DNA of 64,000 bases from Hyphomicrobiales bacterium (GCA_003963405.1 RXIY01000031.1:52389-116388); one strand, 5' to 3'; counted from the stretch's first letter, positions 15,216-24,044 are shown. Notes: a model not told the origin generated them from the sequence alone. A program made the numbers and translations.

Positions 15216-16373
15216 TCAATCCGCAACAACGCCTTTGGAATGCAGCCAAGCATCCGCCAGATTCCAGGCGACGGCGACGACGATCGGCCCGACGAAAAGG
15301 CCTATGATTCCATGGGCCAGTATCCCGCCTATGACACCGATGAAGGTCACGATGGTCGGCGTCGTCAGCCCGTGAGACAGGAAGAACGGTTTGACCAGAC
15401 CATCGGAAAGGCTCACGGCGCCAAGGCAGATTGTGAGCGCCAACGCGGGAGCGACGGGCAGATATGCCCACGCCCATATGGTTACCGGCACGGTGACCAA
15501 CCCGGGACCGATCTGCACGATCGCCAGGATGAGCACGAGCAGCATCAGCACGCTCGCGCCAGGCACCGCTGCAAGAGACATCCCGACGCCCGCAACGATC
15601 GCCTGCAACAGGGAGATGCCGATCACGCCGCGAGACACCGCGCGAATCGTGGCGCCCGCAAGCTCGACGAAGCGCACGCCATTTCTTTTGTCGATCCGCG
15701 CAGCGAGATTCTCCGCTGTGCCGACGAGAGTGGGCGAGGAGAGAAAGAGGAAGCCCATGACAAGGACCGACACAAGAAATTTGACAGTGCCGACGCCGGC
15801 GCTGCTCACCGCTTCGATCAGCTTTTCGCCGAGCGGCCTCAATTGCGGAAGAAGAGGGGCTAGCGCGCTTTTTACGTTCGTCGAGGCCAGGGACCAGAAG
15901 TCGTAAAGCTGCGCCCCGATGAGCGGCCACTGCTTTACCGACTCGCTGGGCGGTGGGATGGCGAGCTTTCCAGAACTGGCGCCCTCGATCATGCTTGTCG
16001 AAGCTTCGATCAGATCGAGGCCGAGCCAGGTAACGGGACCGATGACGAGCAGCAGGCTGAGGCAGGTGATCGTTGTCGCCGCCATGCGCTGTCTGCCGCC
16101 GAGCAGCGCGGAAAGCCATTCGAAGGCCGGATAGAGCGCGACGGCCATGATCACGCTCCAGGCGATGATCGGCGCGAACGGAAAAACGATGATCGCCGTC
16201 CAGTAGATGAGAAAGGCGATGAGACTGAGCCGAATGGCGAGTTCGATGGCGTTATGGTCGCGCTCCGCCTCCTCTTGCGTATCTGCGCCGCTCTTTCGAG
16301 CGTTTCTCCAGAAAATATCGATCCATTTGGGATCGCGGGACGTAGCAAAGCTTTCGCGGCCAGACGCACTCAT
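15216..16373 (-). CDS. AI-2E family permease
   Basis: 385 residues from ATG 16373. Hydrophobic segments such as LSLIAFLIYWTAIIVFPFAP, MAATTITCLSLLLVIGPVTW and the C-terminal GVIGGILAHGIIGLFVGPIV fit the AI-2E/PerM family. GIIGLFVGPI is the usual end motif. Members export autoinducer-2 or act as Na+/H+ antiporters; the substrate cannot be predicted here. It converges with the TAXI gene across a 12-base gap. Confidence 0.8.
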   Translation of the reverse strand: MSASGRESFATSRDPKWIDIFWRNARKSGADTQEEAERDHNAIELAIRLSLIAFLIYWTAIIVFPFAPIIAWSVIMAVALYPAFEWLSALLGGRQRMAATTITCLSLLLVIGPVTWLGLDLIEASTSMIEGASSGKLAIPPPSESVKQWPLIGAQLYDFWSLASTNVKSALAPLLPQLRPLGEKLIEAVSSAGVGTVKFLVSVLVMGFLFLSSPTLVGTAENLAARIDKRNGVRFVELAGATIRAVSRGVIGISLLQAIVAGVGMSLAAVPGASVLMLLVLILAIVQIGPGLVTVPVTIWAWAYLPVAPALALTICLGAVSLSDGLVKPFFLSHGLTTPTIVTFIGVIGGILAHGIIGLFVGPIVVAVAWNLADAWLHSKGVVAD

Positions 16374-16595
16374 TTCATCGCCATTCCATCGCTGTGCTCC
16401 GCTCAGTTTTGCGTTTCGGCGAAACCTTGGCAAGCAAAGAAAGAAGGGCGATGCTCAAACTGAGCAGGCCCTTCGTTGACCGGTTTCAGATTGTACTTAT
16501 TGTCTGTCAGTGACCGTTTCGTAACGCGAAGACGGACCTCTTTGCAATCGTGTGGCGCAGCCTCGATTCGCAAACGTGACCAGGGAAGCGAAGAC

Positions 16596-16940
16596 ATGCT
16601 GGACGTAGTCGCTGGCCTTCCAATCGGCGTCTTTGGCCTGACCGCAAATGGCACGGTCATCGCCCAGGACATCACGCAGGCGCTCGAACGGGCGCGTGCT
16701 GAGTCCCAAAAGCAAAGCGGCCTTATCGTATTCGTTGACCCCGACCTGGACGGCTACCTTTCAGAGATCGTCTCGGCGCTGGACACGGCGTCAGGGGCGG
16801 AGCCAGCTCAGTTCATCAATTGGGCGCTGGTCGTCGCGGACGACGCCGTCAGCGAGGCTGAACAATTTCGGGAGCGTGGTAAATTGCGAATCTTCGCTCA
16901 AAGCCGGCGCGGGGACGCGCTCGCTTGGGCGGCCCAATGA
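16596..16940 (+). CDS. STAS/SpoIIAA-like domain protein
   Basis: 114 residues from ATG 16596, with GGGAAG ten bases upstream. MLDVVAGLPIGVFGLTANGT followed by an acidic stretch VFVDPDLDGYLSEIV and a second alpha/beta unit (FINWALVVADDAVSEAEQF) resembles the SpoIIAA-like (DUF3478) STAS fold seen in small stress proteins. The match is by pattern only. It precedes the DUF992 gene by 22 bases in the same direction, suggesting an operon. Confidence 0.5.
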   Translation: MLDVVAGLPIGVFGLTANGTVIAQDITQALERARAESQKQSGLIVFVDPDLDGYLSEIVSALDTASGAEPAQFINWALVVADDAVSEAEQFRERGKLRIFAQSRRGDALAWAAQ

Positions 16941-16962
16941 AAATCGCTTCAAAGAGGTTGAA

Positions 16963-17490
16963 ATGAACAATTCGAAAACCACGCCTCTCTTCGCCGCCGT
17001 TTTCTTCGGCTTGGCGCTTTCGCCAATCGCGGCGATCGGGCAGACGGCGACCGCCGGAATGTTGCAGTGTCACCTTTCGGGCGGGGTCGGGATGATCCTG
17101 ATCGAGAACCAGGCGCTCGACTGCGTCTATAAAGGCCTGTCCGGGCCGCCCCAGCATTATGTCGGCCGTCTCACCAATGTCGGCGCGAATATCGGGATCA
17201 GCGGCCCCGGCGAAATGATCTGGAACGTGGTGGCGGCGACCAACAAGGTCGGCCCGGGCGATCTCGCCGGCGATTATGCGGGCGCCCAGGGCTCGGTCGC
17301 GGTCGGCGGCGGCGTCGGCGGCGCCGTCCTGGTGGGCGGATCTGGCAATTCCATTTCCTTGCAGCCCATCTCCGTGTCGGTCGGCACAGGACTGAACGTC
17401 TCCGCCGGCATCGGCAACATCAGCCTGCAATATATGCCGGTGACTCCGCCGCCGCCCTTCCACCCGGTCAAACGCGGCAAGGGACAGTAA
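16963..17490 (+). CDS. DUF992 secreted protein
   Basis: 175 residues from ATG 16963 with AAAGAGG upstream. A signal peptide ends near residue 26 (IAAIGQTATA). The mature part has the DUF992 pattern: LQCHLSGGVGMILIENQALD, then CVYKGLSG with a paired second cysteine, then Gly-rich strands with alternating Gly/Val. DUF992 proteins are small periplasmic beta-rich proteins common in Hyphomicrobiales. Function is unknown. It lies between the STAS-like gene and the glycine-zipper gene. Confidence 0.75.
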   Translation: MNNSKTTPLFAAVFFGLALSPIAAIGQTATAGMLQCHLSGGVGMILIENQALDCVYKGLSGPPQHYVGRLTNVGANIGISGPGEMIWNVVAATNKVGPGDLAGDYAGAQGSVAVGGGVGGAVLVGGSGNSISLQPISVSVGTGLNVSAGIGNISLQYMPVTPPPPFHPVKRGKGQ

Positions 17491-17525
17491 CCGGAGGCCT
17501 GCGACGTAGCCTAAGGGAGTATGTC

Positions 17526-17696
17526 ATGAGCAGCGATGGCAATCCTACTCAGAACAAGGCTAACCACTACATCTTCGCCGGGGTCGGCGCGGTGCTCGGC
17601 GGTCTAGCGGGCGCGGGCATGGCCGGCGTCATCACCGCCGCCGCGGGCGCCGTGCTGGGCGGTCTTGTGGGATACAATATTCTCAAGCGGCTGTAA
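17526..17696 (+). CDS. Glycine-zipper membrane peptide
   Basis: 56 residues from ATG 17526, preceded by AAGGGAG. After a polar head (MSSDGNPTQNKANHY) come two glycine-zipper helices, VGAVLGGLAGAGMAGVI and AAAGAVLGGLVGYNIL. Such peptides insert into membranes and oligomerise, and many are outer- or inner-membrane stress proteins. It follows DUF992 by 35 bases, ends before a strong hairpin and probably belongs to the same transcript. Confidence 0.65.
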   Translation: MSSDGNPTQNKANHYIFAGVGAVLGGLAGAGMAGVITAAAGAVLGGLVGYNILKRL

Positions 17697-17701
17697 GAAA
17701 C

Positions 17702-17733
17702 GCGCCGCCGCCCCCATCCCGGCGCGGCGGCGC
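17702..17733 (+). terminator. GC hairpin after glycine-zipper gene
   Basis: GCGCCGCCGC at 17702-17711 pairs perfectly with GCGGCGGCGC at 17724-17733 across a 12-base loop. It lies six bases after the stop and is followed by CTATTTT rather than a clean T-run, so it may end or stabilise the 16596-17696 transcript. Confidence 0.5.
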
Positions 17734-17884
17734 AGCCCGGCTATTTTGAGAGAATTTGCTTTTTGGCGCGCCACCGGGCCGAGCTCCTCGGTCCAGTGAG
17801 TAGCTTTTTATGGCCGCGCCTTCGATCAGGGACAGAGGACCCTGCCTCGGCCCCGGATTCATCGCGTAAGGAGAGAGGGCCGCA

Positions 17885-20800
17885 ATGGTTGCGCCGGTAG
17901 ATTTATCCAAATCCCCCATTCCCGAGGTTCTGGCGGCCTTGTCAACAGACCCGCACAAGGGTCTAGACGCGAAGGCGGCGGGCGACAGGCTGGCTAAATA
18001 CGGGCCGAACGCCCTCGAAGAAAAGAGAACCAGCGCATGGCTTCTTTTCCTGCGCTTCTTCTGGGGTCCGATCCCATGGATGATCGAAGCCGCAGCGGTC
18101 ATGGCGGCGATCGTGCACGACTGGGGCGATTTCTCCATCATTCTCGCGCTGCTGATCTTCAACGCGCTGCTCGGGTTTTTTGAGGAGCACCAGGCGTCGA
18201 ACGCCCTTCAGGCGCTAAAAAACGCGCTGGCGCTGAAAGCCAAGGTCCTGCGGGACGGCGCCTGGAACGAAATAGACGCGAAGGACATCGTCCCCGGCGA
18301 CATCGTGAGAATTCGCTTGGGCGACGTCGTGCCGGCGGACGCCCGCATCGTCTCCGGCGACTATCTCAGCGTCGATCAGGCCGCGCTCACGGGCGAGTCC
18401 CTGCCCGTGACCAAGAAGCCCGGAGATCTGCTCTATTCCGGATCGATCGCCAAGCAGGGCGAGATTCAGGCGGTTGTGACGGAAACGGGCGCGCGCACCT
18501 TCTTCGGCCGCACGGCCTCGCTGGTACAGAGCGCGGGCGCGACCTCGCATTTCCAGGCCGCCGTCATGCGGATCGGCGATTTCCTGATTGCCGCGGCGGC
18601 CGTTCTCGCCGTGATCCTCATCGCGGTCCAGCTTTCGCGCGGCGCCGACGTGCTCCGGCTCGCCGAATTCGTGCTCATCCTGCTGGTCGCATCTGTGCCG
18701 GTCGCGATGCCGGCGGTTCTCTCGGTCACCATGGCGCTCGGCGCAAAGTTGCTGGCGCGCGAAAAGGCGATCGTGTCGCGGCTCGAGTCCATCGAAGAAA
18801 TGGCGGGGATGGAGATCCTCTGCTCAGACAAGACCGGCACGCTCACGCAAAACAAGTTGACGCTCGGCGAGGTCAGCCCCTGGAAGGGCGCCGATCCCAA
18901 GGAGGCGCTGCTCGTTGCGTCTCTCGCCTCCAAGGCCGAGGATCGCGACCCGATCGATCTCGCCGTGCTCGCCGGCCTGCATGACGACTCGGCGCTGAAA
19001 GCCTATACGCAGACCGCCTACCAGCCCTTCGATCCGGTCACGAAGCGCACCGAGGCGACGGTGAAGGGGCCGGACGGAGTCGTTTTCCATTCGGCCAAGG
19101 GGGCGCCGCAGGTCATCGTGGCGCTCGCCAAACTCGAGGGCGCCGATCTCGAGGCGGCGAACAAAGCCGTCGACACCTATGCGGCGAAGGGGTTCCGCAC
19201 GCTCGGCGTGGCGCGCACGGAGGCCGGCGGCGCATGGCGCTTCCTGGGATTCATCCCCCTCTACGACCCGCCGCGCCCCGACTCCAAGGAGACGATCGCG
19301 AAGGCGGAAGCCTACGGCGTTCGGGTCAAAATGGTCACGGGCGACGATGTGGCCATTGCGCAGCAGATCGCGGCGGATCTGGGTCTCGGCACAGGCATCC
19401 AGCCCGCGACGGATTTGTTCAAGAGCGGGATCGGCAAAGGCGACATTCCCGCGGACATCGCCGCAAGGATCGAGGCGGCCGATGGTTTCGCGCGCGTCTT
19501 TCCCGAGCATAAATATGCGATCGTGAAGGCGCTTCAGGAGCGCGGCCATATCGTCGGCATGACCGGCGACGGCGTGAATGACGCCCCCGCGCTCAAACAG
19601 GCAGACATCGGCGTCGCGGTCTCCGGGGCGACCGACGCGGCGCGGGCCGCCGCCGCGCTCATTCTCACGGCCCCCGGCCTCTCGACCATCATCCGCGGCA
19701 TGGAGGAGGCGCGGCGCATCTTCGAGCGGATGATGAGCTACACGCTCTACCGCATCGCCATGACGCTCGACATCATGGTCTTCATCGTGCTGGCGACGAT
19801 CGTCTACGGGTTCTTCCCCTTGACCCCGGTGATGATCATCATGCTCGCCCTCCTCGATGACATCCCGATCATGACCATCGCCTTCGACCGGGCGAGGGTG
19901 CCGAGCCTTCCAGTGCGCTGGCAGATGGACCGAGTGCTTGTGGTTTCTTCGGTGCTGGGCGCCATCGCCGTCGTTCAAAGTTTTGGGCTCCTCGTCATCG
20001 GGCAGAACGTCCTGCACCTCGACGCGCCTCACCTTCAAACGATTCTCTTCCTGCAGCTTGTCGTCGGCGGGCATTTGATGCTCTTCGTGACCCGCACGAA
20101 GGGTCCGTTCTGGATGCCGCCCTTCCCCGGAACGGCGCTGTTCTGGGCCATCGTCGCGACGCAGATTGTAGCGGCTCTCCTGTGCGCCTATGGCGTGCTG
20201 GTTCCTGCCCTGCCGTGGGAGCTGATCGGCCTCGTCTGGGCCTATAACATCGCCTGGATGTTCGTTCAGGATCTCGCCAAGCTCGCGATCTACAAGGAGC
20301 TTGCGCTGCGCGCGGCAAAAGCGACGCCCTTCCTGTCGCGGCTCAATGAACGGATGAATGCGTTCGGGAAGAGCCGGGCTCCCGCAATTACCGCGCCGCA
20401 AGCGCAGGAGCGGGACGCGTCGGGGCGGGCCGCTGCTCAGATCGCGACAGCCCTTGGACTCGGCGCAATCGCGGCGCTCCTCTGGACGGGCCATCTGGTC
20501 ACGGCCGACGGCGCGGCAAGCCCCGTCGCCAACGCCGCGACGCCGCCCGCCGCCGTCGCCAGCGAGAGCCCCGAGCTGAAAGTCGACGCCGCCGCGAGCG
20601 CCGCCTCGGCCCCGCAAGCCCCCGCGGCGCCGGCGGCCGGGGAGCGGCCCGAGGAAAAGGCCGCCCCCGCTGCGGCGGCTGCGCCCGCCGCGCAACCCGC
20701 CGCGCCGCCGATGTCGGCGCGATTGGGCGCGCTGCCGACCGAAGCGCGCGCGAGGGGCAAATGGCGCCAGCTGCAAAGGCGCGTCCCTGCCCTGATCGGC

Positions 20801-20953
20801 GCGCACCAGCCGGCGATCGGCAAAAAGGAGAAAGACGGCCAGAGCGTCTGGGTCGTCGAGGTCGCCGATTTCGCAAACCCGCTCGAAGCCGCGGAGTTCT
20901 GTCAGAGCCTGCGCGCCAAGGGCGCGGAATGCGAACTCGTCGCCGGCGAATGA
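17885..20953 (+). CDS. P-type (P3A-like) proton ATPase with extra helix and SPOR-like tail
   Basis: 1022 residues; ATG 17885 has AAGGAGAGAG upstream. The plasma-membrane H+-ATPase core is complete: TGES (169-172), the phosphorylated aspartate in CSDKTGTLTQNK (Asp315), KGAPQ in the nucleotide domain, TGDGVNDAPALK near 560, and DDIPIMTIAFDRA in the transmembrane region. The usual core would end near residue 840. Beyond it lie an added hydrophobic helix (IATALGLGAIAALLW, about 850-870), about 80 Ala/Pro-rich residues, and a final domain (about 950-1022) with QSVWVVEVADFANPLEAAEF, resembling SPOR. The extra helix would place the tail in the periplasm. Confidence 0.85.
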   Translation: MVAPVDLSKSPIPEVLAALSTDPHKGLDAKAAGDRLAKYGPNALEEKRTSAWLLFLRFFWGPIPWMIEAAAVMAAIVHDWGDFSIILALLIFNALLGFFEEHQASNALQALKNALALKAKVLRDGAWNEIDAKDIVPGDIVRIRLGDVVPADARIVSGDYLSVDQAALTGESLPVTKKPGDLLYSGSIAKQGEIQAVVTETGARTFFGRTASLVQSAGATSHFQAAVMRIGDFLIAAAAVLAVILIAVQLSRGADVLRLAEFVLILLVASVPVAMPAVLSVTMALGAKLLAREKAIVSRLESIEEMAGMEILCSDKTGTLTQNKLTLGEVSPWKGADPKEALLVASLASKAEDRDPIDLAVLAGLHDDSALKAYTQTAYQPFDPVTKRTEATVKGPDGVVFHSAKGAPQVIVALAKLEGADLEAANKAVDTYAAKGFRTLGVARTEAGGAWRFLGFIPLYDPPRPDSKETIAKAEAYGVRVKMVTGDDVAIAQQIAADLGLGTGIQPATDLFKSGIGKGDIPADIAARIEAADGFARVFPEHKYAIVKALQERGHIVGMTGDGVNDAPALKQADIGVAVSGATDAARAAAALILTAPGLSTIIRGMEEARRIFERMMSYTLYRIAMTLDIMVFIVLATIVYGFFPLTPVMIIMLALLDDIPIMTIAFDRARVPSLPVRWQMDRVLVVSSVLGAIAVVQSFGLLVIGQNVLHLDAPHLQTILFLQLVVGGHLMLFVTRTKGPFWMPPFPGTALFWAIVATQIVAALLCAYGVLVPALPWELIGLVWAYNIAWMFVQDLAKLAIYKELALRAAKATPFLSRLNERMNAFGKSRAPAITAPQAQERDASGRAAAQIATALGLGAIAALLWTGHLVTADGAASPVANAATPPAAVASESPELKVDAAASAASAPQAPAAPAAGERPEEKAAPAAAAAPAAQPAAPPMSARLGALPTEARARGKWRQLQRRVPALIGAHQPAIGKKEKDGQSVWVVEVADFANPLEAAEFCQSLRAKGAECELVAGE

Positions 20954-21051
20954 GGACGAGAGACAGGCGCGCCTGAAAACGCGCCCGTCTTCGCTCAGAC
21001 TGAGCACCGGAGAGATTGACCAGAGGCGCGCCGCGTCTATCCTTGCGGGCC

Positions 21052-21945
21052 ATGAAAGATCCTTACGAGACGCTCGGCGTTCCAAAGACGGCTTCGCCCG
21101 AGGACATCAAGAAAGCCTATCTGCGCCTCGCCAAGAAACTTCATCCCGACCTCAATCCCGGCGACAAAACCGCCGAGGAAAAATTCAAGGAAGTTTCGAG
21201 CGCCAACGATTTTCTCTCCGATCCGGACAGGCGGCGCCGTTACGACGCCGGCGAGATCGACGCCACTGGCGCGGAACGCCCGCAGCACAGATATTACCGC
21301 GATTACGCGGGGGCGTCGGGCCACCAATATGAGACGCAATCGGGTTACGCCGATTTCGCCCAGGATGAGATTTTCGCCGACCTGCTGAGACGGCGGGCGC
21401 AGGAAGCGCGGCGCGCGCGGGGCGCCGATCTGCACTATCGGCTGGAGATCGACTTCCTCGACGCCGTCAACGGCGCGAAAAAGGAGATCGTTCTGCCACA
21501 GGGCGGCGCGCTGGATGTCACGATCCCCGCCGGCATTGAAGACGGACAGGTCCTCCGTCTGCGCGGCAAAGGCGCCCCGGCTCCCCGAGAGGGAGAAGCA
21601 GGCGACGCGCTGATCGAGATTTCCATTCGTCCGCACCGCTTCTTCTCGAGGGAAGGCGACGACATTCATCTCGAACTGCCGATCACGATCACAGAGGCCG
21701 CTCTGGGCGCCGAGGTGAAAACGCCGACGCCCAGCGGCAAGGTGTTTTTGAAAATCCCGAAGGGATCAAATACCGGCACGGTTCTTCGCCTGAAGGGCAA
21801 GGGCGTTGCACACGGGGGCCGGAAGGGCGACGAGTTGGTCAGGCTGAAAGTCATGATGCCGGCCCAGCCGGAGCCCGAATTGGAGGCGTTTCTTTCAAGC
21901 TGGAAACCTGCGACGCGATACGATCCGCGTCAGGACCTGGAGTGA
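21052..21945 (+). CDS. cbpA: DnaJ-type co-chaperone, CbpA-like
   Basis: 297 residues from ATG 21052. The J domain (1-65) has the HPD motif in [14 protein letters not shown]. There is no zinc-finger region; a linker leads to the two C-terminal beta-sandwich domains with [19 protein letters not shown] and [19 protein letters not shown]. This is the CbpA/class II layout that delivers substrates to DnaK. The CbpM-like gene starts six bases downstream, confirming the assignment. Confidence 0.88.
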   Translation: MKDPYETLGVPKTASPEDIKKAYLRLAKKLHPDLNPGDKTAEEKFKEVSSANDFLSDPDRRRRYDAGEIDATGAERPQHRYYRDYAGASGHQYETQSGYADFAQDEIFADLLRRRAQEARRARGADLHYRLEIDFLDAVNGAKKEIVLPQGGALDVTIPAGIEDGQVLRLRGKGAPAPREGEAGDALIEISIRPHRFFSREGDDIHLELPITITEAALGAEVKTPTPSGKVFLKIPKGSNTGTVLRLKGKGVAHGGRKGDELVRLKVMMPAQPEPELEAFLSSWKPATRYDPRQDLE

Positions 21946-21951
21946 CGAGCG

Positions 21952-22233
21952 GTGAAAGAGCAGGAGTTTCTACAACACGCCGAGCTTGATCATGTGACGC
22001 TCAAAGCATGGATCGGGGAGGCATGGCTTGCGCCGTCAGACAGCGCAGGCGAGCCTGATTTCAGCCAGATCGACCTCGCGCGCGCCCGGTTCATCCTGGA
22101 GCTGCAACGGGACATGGGCGTGAACGACCCTGGCGTCGGCGTCATTCTCCATCTTCTGGATCAGCTCCACGGCCTGCGTCGCGCGATGAAAGAGCTGCTC
22201 GAGGCCGCTCACGAGACGCGCGATAAGGTATGA
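21952..22233 (+). CDS. cbpM: CbpM-like chaperone modulator
   Basis: 93 residues from GTG 21952. It has an N-terminal MerR-like HTH segment (FLQHAELDHVTLKAWIGEAW), then DFSQIDLARARFILELQRDM with the MGVNDPGVGVILHLLDQL helix of CbpM proteins. CbpM binds the J domain of CbpA and inhibits it. Order and spacing match the cbpAM operon. It converges with the nepR-like gene. Confidence 0.8.
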   Translation: MKEQEFLQHAELDHVTLKAWIGEAWLAPSDSAGEPDFSQIDLARARFILELQRDMGVNDPGVGVILHLLDQLHGLRRAMKELLEAAHETRDKV

Positions 22234-22273
22234 CCCCCCGCCCCCAGCGGCGAGAGCCAACCCCTCGCAAGGC

Positions 22274-22501
22274 CTATTCTCCCACTGCCGCGGATTGGGA
22301 TATTTGTGAGCCGCCATCCCCGCCTCCGCCACCGGGCGCCTCGGCGTCGAGCTCGTGCAACAGGCGTCGTAATCGTTCAGGCATGGGGGCGGCGAGGATA
22401 TCATCGAAACAGGACCGCAACTCGGTTCCCAATTGCCTTTGGATGGCAAGTTCCTCGCGTGTCTTTTCCTTTCGTAGAAGTTCGGCCTGAAGCTTATGCA
22501 C
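22274..22501 (-). CDS. nepR: NepR-type anti-sigma factor
   Basis: 75 residues from GTG 22501, chosen because AGGGAGAGG lies just upstream. The core QRQLGTELRSCFDDILAAPM followed by PERLRRLLHELD (24-52) matches the NepR two-helix pattern, in which a Pro separates helices that clamp sigma EcfG. NepR holds EcfG inactive until phosphorylated PhyR sequesters it in the alphaproteobacterial general stress response. A Gly-rich tail follows. Neither ecfG nor phyR is adjacent, so this is probably an extra or orphan NepR. An EcfG-type promoter lies upstream. Confidence 0.7.
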   Translation of the reverse strand: MHKLQAELLRKEKTREELAIQRQLGTELRSCFDDILAAPMPERLRRLLHELDAEAPGGGGGDGGSQISQSAAVGE

Positions 22502-22594
22502 ATTCCTCTCCCTGGGGGGGCTATTCAATGCTGCAAACCCCCGAGAGGGCTGCAATTCGTGACTGTCAACGATCTTCGCGCAGGTCTCGCGCGC

Positions 22595-22628
22595 CCCGGC
22601 CTCTCCGAGGCCGGGCGAGGGCTCGCCC
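22595..22628 (-). other. Tandem hairpins in the nepR leader
   Basis: CCCGGCCTC (22595-22603) pairs with GAGGCCGGG (22607-22615) over a three-base loop, and the overlapping GGGCGAG (22613-22619) pairs with CTCGCCC (22622-22628). The two are mutually exclusive. They lie between the putative EcfG promoter and the nepR start, within about 145 bases of leader. They could attenuate, or terminate transcription from the other side. Confidence 0.4.
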
Positions 22629-22652
22629 TTCCCTGTAGGGAGTCAAGCGCAC

Positions 22653-22677
22653 AACCCTCCAAAATTGACAGCGTTCC
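22653..22677 (-). promoter_or_regulatory. Putative EcfG-type stress promoter
   Basis: On the minus strand GGAAC (22677-22673) is followed after 17 bases by GTT (22655-22653), equivalently GGAAC-N16-GGTT, close to the EcfG consensus GGAAC-N16/17-CGTT. It points toward the nepR-like gene, as expected from the autoregulation of nepR in other alphaproteobacteria. No matching motif was found upstream of other genes I inspected. Confidence 0.5.
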
Positions 22678-22923
22678 CGGACGGCGGCCAACAGCCGGAA
22701 GCTGCGGATCGAAGAAACGATCGGCCGGGGAAAGGGACCGACAGTCCCAACAGACCTTCTGTTCAGCCCGCATGGCCATGCTATAGTCCCTCGCTTCGAT
22801 CGGAGTGACAGCATGGCGTCTCTTTCGAAACTCTTCATGGTCTCGATTTCCGCCAGCGCGTCAAGGTGGCCTGCTAAGGTAACGGGGTCCCCGACACAAT
22901 CGCGCCGCCAACAGAAAGAAGCA

Positions 22924-23061
22924 ATGAAAGCTGCGCTTTTCGGTATTCTGGCGATCGCCCTCAGCGGGTGCGCCATCAATATCCACCCCAAGGGGCAGTG
23001 TCCGACGCCGGGCGTCTCGCCGCTCGCATCCAATTGCCCCGCCGCGGCGCAAGACAGGTAA
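22924..23061 (+). CDS. Small lipoprotein, unknown
   Basis: 45 residues from ATG 22924 with AAAGAAG upstream. The lipobox is AIALSGC (Cys17), after a short hydrophobic core FGILAIALSG. The mature part is 29 residues with two further cysteines in QCPTPGVSPLASNCP. It is an outer-membrane or periplasmic lipopeptide of unknown role; a longer in-frame start at 22813 would bury the signal. Confidence 0.6.
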   Translation: MKAALFGILAIALSGCAINIHPKGQCPTPGVSPLASNCPAAAQDR

Positions 23062-23113
23062 GGCCCGCGTTGCCAACGGGTCCGTCATGCCCGGCCAAAA
23101 AGGAGATCACACC

Positions 23114-23401
23114 ATGGAAAGGCTTGCCCTTGCGCTGCTCTGCGCAGCCGGGACGTTTTGGTTCGGCTCGGTCGCTTACGCACAGTCCCCTGCCCCAGCG
23201 GCTCCCGATTGCGCGGCGCAGGCCACCGAGCAGAAGCTCGCCGGCGCTGCGCTCAACAGCTTCATGAAGAAATGCGAACGCGAGACGGCGATGCGCGCCT
23301 GCGAGTCCGCCGCGACGGAAAAGAAATTATCAGGGGCCGCGCGGGCGAGCTTCACCAGGAAGTGCGTGAAAGACGCCGCAATGACTCCCGCCGATCAGTA
23401 A
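23114..23401 (+). CDS. PsiF repeat secreted protein
   Basis: 95 residues from ATG 23114; AAAAGGAG lies upstream. A signal peptide ends at SVAYA (residue 23). Two PsiF repeats follow, each of the form C..A.(E)KKL.GAA..SFM/T.KC, at about 32-56 and 63-87. PsiF proteins are phosphate-starvation-inducible periplasmic proteins of unknown mechanism. It follows the lipoprotein gene by 52 bases and ends before a strong terminator. Confidence 0.8.
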   Translation: MERLALALLCAAGTFWFGSVAYAQSPAPAAPDCAAQATEQKLAGAALNSFMKKCERETAMRACESAATEKKLSGAARASFTRKCVKDAAMTPADQ

Positions 23402-23528
23402 CGGCCTCCGATAGTTGTACTTCTGCGACACTGTTCCGAGGAACGACGTTCGAAGCAATTGTCAGGCTTGGCGAAAGGGCCCCCCGACGCTAGCGTGAAA
23501 CGGTTTTCAGGGGCGCATTTCAGGGGTT

Positions 23529-23565
23529 GCGGCTTGCCCCCGCCAGCCGGGGGCAAGCCGCTTTT
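23529..23565 (+). terminator. Rho-independent terminator after psiF-like gene
   Basis: A 13-base perfect stem, GCGGCTTGCCCCC (23529-23541) with GGGGGCAAGCCGC (23549-23561), over a seven-base loop and followed by TTTTAA. The rest of the 23402-23753 gap holds nothing recognisable apart from AGGAACGACGTTC-like imperfect repeats near 23440. Confidence 0.85.
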
Positions 23566-23753
23566 AATCCACCGACCACAAGCTTTCCGGTCGTCCGCCC
23601 AACCGCTGCGAGTCGCGCGTCAGCATCCTCCCGGCAAAGTGTCGCGACTCTTTTGGCATGTCCTTGATAAAACGGAAACATTCAGCCAAAATCGAGTGGC
23701 ATGGAGGCGTCAGGCCTGCTTCTTCGACCCACCCGGCTGCATGGGAGAAAATC

Positions 23754-23984
23754 ATGGATTTTCATCCTTCCATCGATCGTGCGATCCGTTCCACGCGGGT
23801 CGAAGAAGAAGGATCCGCCCCGCTTCCGCAGCGTCGCGACAATGGGCATGATTTCGACGCGCCAGCGTGGCGACAACCGAAGGGGTGGGCGCAGCCGTCC
23901 GCCGCCTTCCGTCATTTTCCCCAGCGTCTGATCGACCTCGAGCGGCGCGCCCGCTTCACCAGCCTTCCGCTCGACCAACGCTGA
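23754..23984 (+). CDS. Small hydrophilic protein, unknown
   Basis: 76 residues from ATG 23754, chosen because GGGAGAAAA precedes it. MDFHPSIDRAIRSTRVEEEG and a C-terminal helix HFPQRLIDLERRARFTSLPL surround a disordered, Trp/Pro-containing middle. No signal peptide, membrane segment or known domain is visible. It lies between the psiF terminator and the zinc-knuckle gene. Confidence 0.4.
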   Translation: MDFHPSIDRAIRSTRVEEEGSAPLPQRRDNGHDFDAPAWRQPKGWAQPSAAFRHFPQRLIDLERRARFTSLPLDQR

Positions 23985-24044
23985 CCCGGACGAAACAGCG
24001 CCCTATCTCTCGGCTCTGCAATCTCATGTCAGTGCAGGTCAGCC

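Noticed and set aside
18824..21085. A 753-codon open frame on the minus strand opposite the P-type ATPase
   Set aside because: It is the complement of well-conserved ATPase codons, is extremely Arg/Gly-rich and has no recognisable domain; long antisense frames are expected at this GC content.
22525..22779. Minus-strand frame beginning MAMRAEQKVCWDCRSL
   Set aside because: It runs through the EcfG-type promoter and hairpins and turns Arg/Pro-rich; no domain seen.
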